Part shown: positions 48,573 through 64,000 of the stretch, piece by piece
How the letters are laid out: every line of letters begins with the position of its first letter
How positions within the stretch are numbered: position 1 is the first letter of the stretch
NCBI RefSeq assembly: GCF_027596085.1
Contig: NC_072471.1
Location: 11,521,310-11,585,309 of the forward strand
Source of the DNA: Anoplopoma fimbria
Lineage: Eukaryota > Chordata > Actinopteri > Perciformes > Anoplopomatidae
DNA: 64,000 nt
Direction of reading: 5' to 3'
Made by a program: the position numbers and the translations under genes
The notes under the pieces: model-generated
The model's database searches: none
Told to the model about the DNA's origin: nothing
The model's input: the letters and a program-made list of their open reading frames with translations, nothing else

Positions 48573-50190
48573 ACACCCCCCCACCCCCTCACACATCACT
48601 CACTTCCAACCTGGGACAGACCAAGCATGTCTCGCACACATGGAGGCCCCGTCATCAACACCCGTCAATACCAGTAATGTCCACTCTCTCTCACTCTCTT
48701 TGTCTACCAGCCACATGAGTGATGAAAATAATCTACTTGACATCTGTTTAAACCACAGATTTCCACATAATTTTTTATGGAACACGGCTTTTACCGCCAC
48801 TATTATTCACACTTCAGGTCATCAGCGCCGTGTGGGGAAAAAGGGTATATATGTACGGTTTGGTGGTAAGTCCTGGGGGAAGGCTGGGACCAAGACAAAG
48901 ATGAGTTTAAGCAATGGAGCTCTTCTCACAGAATGTATTGGGATGAAAATGTGTTTGGGTGTCTGTATATATGCAGAAATCTAACAACGTTATGCACAAG
49001 CTCACTGAAGTTAATGTGTTATTGCTCTCCATGGGTGTGACTTTGAAAACTTGAGTTTATCTTTCCATGCATCTTAATGCCAGAAGATCCAAGTTTACAC
49101 CGTACAAACATTGCAACGGTTGGCACGGACGGTGATGTTTGACATTCATGCAGCGCTGTTGGACAAATAGGATGCTTGTGTGTGCAGGTGTGTCCCCGCA
49201 CTAACCGGCTGGCAGAGATCTGTGGAGATCCACACCGCAGTGTTAACTGTTCTGCCGTCTCTTGTCAATGAAGAGACATGACGACTGGCGGTTTTTTGTT
49301 TAGCAGTGTGACATTACACACATACCGCTGTGGACTGTGAAATACTCAAAGGCACTTTATTATTTTCATTCTAATTGTGAGCTGAAGGGAAATTGTTGTA
49401 TCATTTAACATTTTTAGGATCTACGCCAAGCCTACTCTAGAGATCTGTGTACTTCAAAACCAGTTTGTACAGGTCCAGGATATATTATAGTACAACAATG
49501 TTTTTTGTTTTTTTACAGCTTCCAGATACCAGCTTCCCTTACTGTTAACATTTACACAACATCCTTCCTAACTTGGTCAGAGAGCTACATATCCTGAGAT
49601 GACCCAGGTAAGAAGACACGGATCAGCAGGAAGGAAAAGTTACTGAATTGAATTTTCGTATTTGACATATTTGCTGGTTTATTTGTATCGTTTGAACTAC
49701 TGTATCCTCCTAGATTAAGATCACATGTTTAGTGGTGGTCTCTTGTTACATTTATACGGTTTTATATATTTGCATCTAAAGCCCATTGGGTGAGGCTCTC
49801 ACACTGCAGTGCATTAAAAAAACAGCAGAGCGATGACAAAAACAAGGTGAGACAACTCGTACAAACTTTTACTCACATGCTGCGCTGTTTGTTTAAGAAG
49901 ATTCCACATCCTGGCAGACGTTAAGTTAACAAAACAGTGCATGCCAACTGAAGGAGCTTGAAAAACAAGAGGGGAAATATTGATGGCAAACTTTTTGTGC
50001 TTTACGATGTCAACTGCCAAAAACCCACTTACCAGGGCAGCACAAAAGAGATTGCGTAACATATTTTTGCGAGATCAGGGACAATTTTAGGCAAACGTGG
50101 GCACACATACATTTAGAGGATTGTAAACGAGAAGGGAACTATAACGGTTGCTAGGGAACACCATAAGACCAGACAATCTAATTCTGCTTC

Positions 50191-50220
50191 AGGAGGAGGA
50201 GGAGGAGTAGGAGGAGGAGA
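50191..50220. repeat. (AGG)n trinucleotide repeat
   Basis: About ten AGG-type triplets with one T interruption; G-rich enough to suggest quadruplex potential. Confidence 0.88.
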
Positions 50221-51329
50221 GACTGACAACTCCTACCACAACATGCAACTAATAGTGCTGTGGTGTGAACTAAATATATATCTCTTTCTCCCACTTCTTC
50301 ATGTAAACACAGCCTGGCAGACTTCACTTTACCTTGGTACTTTGGCCTCAAGGAAATTTCCAACAGGATGCACATCGCCAGAGAGTGTTAATCTCACGGT
50401 CACCTCATTTGTCTGACAAACAAAGACAAAGACCCTCCAGTCTCCAAACCGGCTCTTTAATTAAGCTTTCAGAATCAACAAAAATATCACCTGAAGAGTG
50501 AGCCCTGCAAAAACCTATTCCAGTTCTGTATCAGAACACGAACAATGAAAACTGTCTTGTTCTAACAATGTTATAGAAAGTATTTGACTCAAAACTTGGC
50601 AATTGTGACAAATAGTGCTCGACCCTGCCCACTCTGTGCTTTCTTTATAAAGAAACGAAACATTTTTGTGCTCCTCATTGATTATGCATTGAGAAATACA
50701 TTATGTTAACCCACCTTTTTGAGGTTCACTCTTGTCGACTCCCTAGTTCGTTTACCCACTGAAAAGCCCCTTCTGGAGCAAGGCCAAGTGTAAGGAACAC
50801 GGCCATGAATCAGACCTCAAACTGGCATTGAAGAAAAAGGTGCCATCAATCTCTCAGTCAAGCCCGTTATCACTCTGACCGTTTGACACCAGGAGAGAGG
50901 CATCAGTCAAGACATATCGTTCTTAATCTTTCTGACATCCGTCATTGTTGTGGGGGTTTGTAGGCATGCCTCCTCGTGGCGTATTGTTCCCGTTGATTGG
51001 GGTAACAACAGTGTGACTGGGAGGAATGACGCTATGGAATTTGAGTGGATCTTCAATGGGATCAAAACAATAAAGCAGGAAATCAACGTGTGCGATTTTG
51101 AAAAAAGGCAATTCATCATCGGAAGACACTTAGCATTCCTTTGTGACAACTCTATTGTTGGGCTCTTTGAGACGTGTTTGCTTTGTATGTATGGTATCAG
51201 AATGTAAAAGGAAAAAAAGGAAAAGACATACATTACTGTGACATATATTCTATTCTATATCCATTCAAAATATAAACAGATATTTAAAACAAATCAAACA
51301 GAAGTCCAAAGAGAATATTTGATCAAGGT

Positions 51330-52343
51330 TACAAAACCCAAGCTTTATTTTTTCTTGACATTTTTTTCTTTTTGGATTCCACCAAGGAATAAAGCAGGGA
51401 GGAATCAGGGCAATTAGGATTCTCACAATGTAAAAAGTGTGTCAAATGTATAAAGTGTGCAACAACTAGAGCCAGGGCTGAGGAATTCAGGCTTGAGGTT
51501 AAAAGCAGAAGCGTCTGAATGAATAATGGAGCAAAATGGAGAACATGCTTTGTATCATGAGCGAAACTATAATCGCGTTCTGACACTTAATCATAAGTAT
51601 TGGAAACAGATTTCAGTGTCCGTATGTGTCAATACAGCAAAGGGACATTAGGAATCATCAGTATTTCTTTAGTGGTATTCTTAAATTCTAGCAAGGAGAG
51701 CACTCTAATAAACGACAATTACTTCAAATATTATTTACATTTTCAAGGTTAAGAATTACAAAGTGCATGAGGTCTTAATAAATAAGTTGAATGTTTATAT
51801 TCTCACTGTGCAATCATGTATCAATTACATCTTAATGTATTCAAGTAACTTAAATTGAAAATCTTTTTAATTGTTATTTACAAAATAACTAGTTATATTT
51901 CCATTGTTTTTCATAATACGGTCATGTGTCAGTGTCATGTTACCGTCAGTGTGCGTTCAGTCAGCCAACACTTTTAACCATCTTAAAATTCATAAATTTA
52001 TGAACACATCCATTTCACTGATTTCATCAGTGTCAAAACTTGCTTAATTCTTTTCAAAGTATATCATTCTGTCTCCATCCTAAACACATTCTGTCCCACA
52101 AAAAACAAATTTCATCACATATGTAATTTCACACTATTATTTACAGTATACTTTTGTCTTTTTGATGAATTAACATAATTATACATCTCTAAAACGGTCA
52201 TTTTAATGTAGTTAGATGATCAAAATGTGAACAAAAAATGTGTCCAGTTTGCCCCCTGATCTTTAATGTCTTAGGAATTTTTACACTCCATGTCTTCTTA
52301 CCTTAAAAACTCACTTGAGGTCAAACAGTTGTGAGGCCAATAA
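51330..52343 (-). other. pnpla8: pnpla8 3'UTR
   Basis: AT-rich sequence of about 1 kb between the TAG at 52344-52346 and the first good minus-strand AATAAA (51344-51349). No competing ORF. The exact cleavage site is not determined. Confidence 0.6.
51344..51349 (-). promoter_or_regulatory. pnpla8: Poly(A) signal of pnpla8
   Basis: AATAAA on the minus strand (tttatt on the plus strand), about 1 kb after the stop codon and followed by a T/G-rich stretch. Confidence 0.55.
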
Positions 52344-59806
<7,463 letters not shown>

Positions 59807-59916
59807 GCGTTTGCTGGCTCACTCGGAACAGCAGTGGAGAACTTGAAGTTTATCGGCCGATGGGATGATTAACGTCTGTGTAAAAACGATGCAGCATTCT
59901 GGCCGACTCTCTGCCA

Positions 59917-59955
59917 TCAGCAGGCTATGGTAGAAATGCCATTTAAGAGGGTCAT
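59917..59955 (-). other. Upstream ORF in the pnpla8 5'UTR
   Basis: ATG at 59955 opens 12 codons and a TGA; its stop overlaps a second ATG (59917-59819, 32 codons). Both lie in the 5'UTR before the main ATG at 59806 and could lower its translation. Confidence 0.5.
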
Positions 59956-60001
59956 CTTGCTGCTTTCCTGAAAAAAAAAAAAAACATAGAAAACAATGAA
60001 T

Positions 60002-60044
60002 TGGAATCAACTGTGAAGAACAGTTGCTGATCATTTTCAAAGGA
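60002..60044. repeat. 43-bp direct repeat, copy 1 (pnpla8 intron 1)
   Basis: Identical over 43 bases to the last 43 bases of the window (63958-64000), 3956 bp away. The sequences before the two copies do not match. Confidence 0.92.
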
Positions 60045-60295
60045 GATCGGAGGACAAAACATGGATATTTTTAACTCTACTATAGAACACATTTGAATAC
60101 TAAATGAGCATGAGCACTTTGTTGTCTAATACAGAAATTAGTAATAGGCAAGAGCATCTGTGTCCTGTGTGCTAGATGTGGTAAGTAGACATTATGTGCA
60201 ATCCATAACAGGATGCATATATTGTTAAAGAGCCGTAACTCATTTTGATGATGAGTCACAATAATAATCAAAGGTTCGTTGTGCATTTCGAAGTT

Positions 60296-60417
60296 ATGGG
60301 TTTGATTATTGCAATACGACAGGTGAATCAGATCTTGTCTTTTACCATTGGGGTACATTCTAGTCCTGTTTAATATGTCTGTTTTTGTATGTCATAAGTC
60401 TGATAATCAGTCATCAC
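60296..60417 (+). repeat. 122-bp direct repeat, copy 1
   Basis: Begins atgggtttgattattgcaat and ends aatcagtcatcac; appears identical to 60592-60713, with start points 296 bp apart. Confidence 0.93.
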
Positions 60418-60591
60418 TGGAGTAGACTGAACCCCCCTCACCCCTCCTTTCTCTGAGCCACCACAGTCACTTGCAACATGCGCGCAAAGATAGAAGATGC
60501 TGAGATTCCTCCGCGCCAACACTAGACACTGTACAGAAACGTCATTTTGAACCCAGTAGTTACGGGGAAAACTGGAAACACCAGGAATGAA

Positions 60592-60713
60592 ATGGGTTTG
60601 ATTATTGCAATACGACAGGTGAATCAGATCTTGTCTTTTACCATTGGGGTACATTCTAGTCCTGTTTAATATGTCTGTTTTTGTATGTCATAAGTCTGAT
60701 AATCAGTCATCAC
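60592..60713 (+). repeat. 122-bp direct repeat, copy 2
   Basis: Second copy of 60296-60417. The 174 bp between copies carries GC-rich sequence (gcgcaaag, ccgcgcc), possibly pnpla8 promoter DNA. Confidence 0.93.
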
Positions 60714-60784
60714 CAGGGTATCATATACTGCAAATGGAAAGTGGACCAACAGAGGGCTCCGTTTAACCACCCCTGCGCATCCTG

Positions 60785-60798
60785 GTAACCATGGAAAC
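60785..60798. promoter_or_regulatory. RFX X-box-like site before the AKAP14-like gene
   Basis: GTAACCATGGAAAC has both half-sites of an RFX X-box with the usual two-base spacer; three bases differ from GTTGCCATGGCAAC. It lies 52 bp before the ATG at 60850, a typical place for ciliary gene promoters. Binding is inferred, not shown. Confidence 0.5.
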
Positions 60799-60849
60799 CG
60801 GTCACAGCAACAGAACGCCCTGTAAGCTGTCCACTGTTACAAAGAGAGG

Positions 60850-61362
60850 ATGGAAGAGGACTCATTGAGTCCGAACTTGACGACAGAGTCAGCTCAACTT
60901 GTGAAAGCGTTGCTGGAGAGACACCCCCACACTGTCATGGAGCAGGTGGATGACTCTCCGGAAAGGAAGATGACTACTATTAACTGGGTTGCGTGCGAAG
61001 ACTTTACAGTCGACGTGGGGGAAAGGCAGATTGGGGAGTACATTCACACCTGGGAGATACCGCCCTGCTGGCTCTACAGTCTGACCTTCCTCTGCTCAAC
61101 CGAGGAGGAGCACCACACCTTCTACCACTACAGGGCCCGCTTTAGTACGCCGACCTCCCGCAAACCCATTCAGGGGACAGCCAGCGTCTACTTCGTCGTG
61201 GGCATATCTAACGTCAAACCCCGGACTCTGCCCGTGGACGTGCACTTCGTGGTGGAGTCAAACAGGCTCGTGCACGCGCCCGGCAGGACGAGGTTCAGGG
61301 AGAAGTGGCTGGCGGACGTGATTGAGAGCAAGACGTTGCTCCGGAGACAGGTGGACCTGTGA
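60850..61362 (+). CDS. akap14: AKAP14-like (AKAP28) protein, intronless
   Basis: A 170-residue complete ORF in one exon, with an in-frame TAA about 30 bp upstream of the ATG and TGA at the end. Residues 44-160 match the AKAP14 pattern: INWVACEDFTV, RQIGEYI, a central WLYSLTF strand, TASVYFVV, NVKPRTLP and LVHAPGRTRFREKW near the C terminus, each paralleled in human AKAP14 (for example LVHRPGMVRFRENW). AKAP14 anchors protein kinase A in cilia through an N-terminal helix binding RII; here the matching helix (about 13-32) is short and has a Pro at 26, so binding is uncertain. Human AKAP14 has introns and is X-linked, so a single-exon copy next to pnpla8 could be a retrocopy or an intron-poor fish orthologue. 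Confidence 0.8.
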   Translation: MEEDSLSPNLTTESAQLVKALLERHPHTVMEQVDDSPERKMTTINWVACEDFTVDVGERQIGEYIHTWEIPPCWLYSLTFLCSTEEEHHTFYHYRARFSTPTSRKPIQGTASVYFVVGISNVKPRTLPVDVHFVVESNRLVHAPGRTRFREKWLADVIESKTLLRRQVDL

Positions 61363-61496
61363 CGACGAACCACTGGAAGAAATGCATTCAAAGTGTTGGC
61401 AGAATTAAATTTGACTGAATGTCTTTCAATTTATTGTTGCTCTATAGAGTGTCACTTCGATATAAAAATGTAAAAGTAATGTTATCTAACTTCAAT

Positions 61497-61509
61497 AATA
61501 AAAAATAAA
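61497..61509 (+). promoter_or_regulatory. Poly(A) signals of the AKAP14-like gene
   Basis: Two overlapping AATAAA motifs, at 61497-61502 and 61504-61509, about 140 bp after the stop codon. Confidence 0.6.
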
Positions 61510-61934
61510 CGTTAAACGCTAGTAGCGGTTACGTTAACGTCTAACCGTTTAGTGACTGTGCCGTTAACCGTTGGCTGAGAGCTAATTCAAACGGCTACAC
61601 TCCATCGTAGCCGTTAGTGTTGGAGTATATGGTTTGAAATAACACCTCGGATGTTTGAAAGCTGAGTTGCTAGGATACAAATGTAAAAACTCTTCTTACC
61701 ATACGAAGAGAATGTGCTGGCAAAGCTTTCCATTCAATGTGGTGCTGGACCGGTGCAGCCTACGTATGGGTGCTAACGGCTGCTACGAAAAAACAAACAG
61801 GAAGAAGAGAGGATGTGACGATGTTTGGCTCTGTAACAGTGCAGTGCTTTAGTTGTGCCACTAGATGTCGACAAACATATTTGAAATAATAAATAAAAAA
61901 TATATTTCACTGCAACAACAAAAAGATTAGATGA

Positions 61935-62060
61935 TTAAATTAGATTATATTCAACTTTATTGTCATTGCACAGAGTACAAGTACTAGTACAACGAAATGC
62001 AGTTTCAGCATCTAACCAGAAGTGCAAAAGAAGGTGCAGTGCAATGTGCTGGATAAATAA
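61935..62060 (+). repeat. Dispersed fish repeat fragment
   Basis: Contains caactttattgtcattgcac, caacgaaatgcagttt and ccagaagtgcaaaag, phrases that recur across teleost genomes; element class not assigned. Confidence 0.6.
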
Positions 62061-62523
62061 CAAAAACAAAGGAGCAAGTGTAATTCAAAGATACCAAAAG
62101 TCTACAGCACAGCAAGCCCAGCATGTTAATGCTTTCAAGACCACAAGTAATTCATCGTTTGAGACATAAAGAACAATAGCATCTCATGTTGAAAACGCTT
62201 TCTTGACAGAAATAGTATGAGCGTTAATGAAACCCATGTTCAATACCAAGTCCGATCAATACCCAATGCAATGCTGCACAGTAGGCCTTATCGCACAGCA
62301 GACATGTTGGCTTTTCATACTAACAAGTGCACAGGTGTTACCAGTAACATTAATGATGGCTCTATTGAAAGCAGGTGTTGGAGTGACAGTGAACCACCAT
62401 GCAGGATACCTGGACCATGCAATGAAAGCAGCTAAATGGAATTCAGCCATCATTGTTCGATTACAGCTGGGCTTCTCCTGCTGTGAAAAGTCATATTAGC
62501 TCTTTCTTGAATAAAATTTACAT

Positions 62524-62526
<3 letters not shown>

Positions 62527-62612
<86 letters not shown>
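62527..62612. repeat. (CA)n microsatellite
   Basis: About 86 bp of uninterrupted CA. Confidence 0.96.
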
Positions 62613-62614
<2 letters not shown>

Positions 62615-63957
62615 ATGGCTTTTGAATCAGCAGGGTGACACAACGTGTGAGTCAGTGCACATTTATTTTGTTTAAAAATACTGGTAATGATAATTATATA
62701 TCATTACATTACATATATCCGTCAGATATAGGCCACTGGCTGCACTGGTAAAGGTTAATGCATGTGGAGGTGCCTTTTCAAATAAATCTCAGTCCCATTG
62801 TGAGGAATGAAACCGCCTTTGTCCAGCTGTTCACAGGAAAATCACTTCTTTAAGGAGGTGCACTGGCGGCTAAATCATTTTTTTCTCACCGGGTTGTAAT
62901 CAAGTAAAACGGTTATACTCAAATGGTAAGATTGAAAATTGGTCACACTAAGACCAGTGCAACAAATTACGGATGCCTTATACATACTATTATATTTATT
63001 TATTGTTTTGCAGCATACAGGCACAGAAATAATGTGATAAACAAATAGAAAGTTGGTCAACTACTGCACTTGCTTGGGAAGCAATACCTGGAGCTCTTTC
63101 AAGTACAATATCAACTTTTACAATGTCATATTGTTTCTGCTTCACACACACACTACACCTTTTTTTAGTAAACCTTCTGTCATGACCTAGGAAGTCTTAT
63201 ATTAAATTTGTCATGGCTGAAGTGGTGGCATCAGTATTATTATTATTAGTCTCTCCTTTTGTTGTCACTGCTCCAGTCCGCTGATTGTACTGTACATCCA
63301 TAGCATCTACTTGTAACTGCTGCCTACACAGCTCTGTCCATTATGCTACAATATAATGCACACTTTGATGAAGTATAGAGAGAGAAAAAATAAAGATACA
63401 ATTGACAGAAGTGGACATGTTCTGTGTGGTGCATGCATTTAACAGGAACACTACTCAGCCGGTGAAGAAGGCGGTATTGTGTTCTCTGAGCTTTCAAAGG
63501 TCTGAGAAAATTATATACCGTATATATATATATAGCTATAAACTGGGGGCATTGAACAGACCATCAGACCAGAATACAATGACAGAAGCAATTGAGTTGC
63601 ATTATGGGAATTGCAGGATATTTTGGCCTCTGCTGCTTTTTTAACATGTCTCTTGCATCTCCTACACTTTTATCACTTGACTACCCCTTTCATTCATATT
63701 TATAAATTTTGAAATGCATGACCTTCACACTCCAAAAAGTCGCATCCTCGGATTTAAAGCATCGTTAAGATGATATTTTGAGTGGGACGGTAAGACAGCT
63801 GTAATCACACTTTCCCTTCAGCTCTCAGCCTACATTTATTATTGTGCAATAATGAAGCATGTGCATGTCCCTAACAGCAGTGAAGTACTGTGTGATATTT
63901 GGTTTTCATTATTCAGTTGTTGTTCACTCAGTTGCTCTTTCAGAACCATTAGCGATG

Positions 63958-64000
63958 TGGAATCAACTGTGAAGAACAGTTGCTGATCATTTTCAAAGGA
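63958..64000. repeat. 43-bp direct repeat, copy 2, cut by the window edge
   Basis: Identical to 60002-60044; the match runs to the last base, so its true length is unknown. Confidence 0.92.

Larger units (their letters stand above)
47331..51329. other. Probable intergenic stretch between pnpla8 and nrcam
   Basis: No gene seen. It contains a TG run with GCGTG interruptions (48525-48572) and a GGA repeat (50191-50220). A GTTGCTAGGGAAC motif near 50147 loosely resembles an X-box. Confidence 0.5.
61510..63957. other. Unassigned non-coding stretch
   Basis: No gene seen. It contains a dispersed repeat (61935-62060), a possible second one around 62230-62450 that shares cattaatgatggct and aaatggaattca phrases with 44140-44190, and a CA microsatellite (62527-62612). 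Confidence 0.55.

Overview
This window is nuclear DNA of a ray-finned (teleost) fish. The evidence is small exons with GT-AG splice sites, long introns, abundant (CA)n/(TG)n microsatellites, several dispersed repeats of types familiar from fish genomes, and a Rex3/RTE-like LINE. No bacterial, viral or CRISPR-type system is visible.

Layout. (1) 1-14600, minus strand: the 5' two thirds of an NrCAM gene (L1-family neural cell adhesion molecule). I could place 21 coding exons, running from the signal peptide (ATG at 14513) through six Ig domains, two complete fibronectin-III domains and the first exon of the third. The rest of the gene lies beyond the left edge. A nearly full-length but decayed LINE (1242-4592) with a perfect 14-bp target-site duplication sits in the intron just 15 bp past the donor of the leftmost exon. 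(2) 14601-47330: about 33 kb with no convincing protein gene, read here as the NrCAM 5' intron/promoter region. It holds one well-formed candidate 5'UTR exon (25794-25844), a candidate first exon (47025 to about 47330), microsatellites, old repeats and conserved-looking AT-rich patches. (3) 51330-59967, minus strand: PNPLA8 (calcium-independent phospholipase A2 gamma), with nine coding exons, 758 codons, the whole patatin domain, and a C-terminal SKL. (4) 60850-61362, plus strand: an intronless complete ORF whose product resembles AKAP14 (AKAP28), a ciliary A-kinase anchor protein. It is arranged head-to-head with PNPLA8 and has an RFX X-box-like palindrome 52 bp before its ATG. (5) 61510-64000: repeats and unassigned sequence. 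The last 43 bp exactly repeat part of PNPLA8 intron 1, so a duplication may begin at the window edge.

The genes are not an operon. NrCAM and PNPLA8 are neighbours in the same orientation, as in human 7q31. The most notable observations are a one-base frame break in a C-run of NrCAM exon 3, otherwise in perfect phase; alternative microexons of 18, 57 and 30 nt in NrCAM; the LINE hugging a splice donor; an intronless AKAP14-like gene with a ciliary-type promoter motif; and two kinds of local duplication upstream of PNPLA8. Domain and family names come from recalled family sequences, not from a database search.
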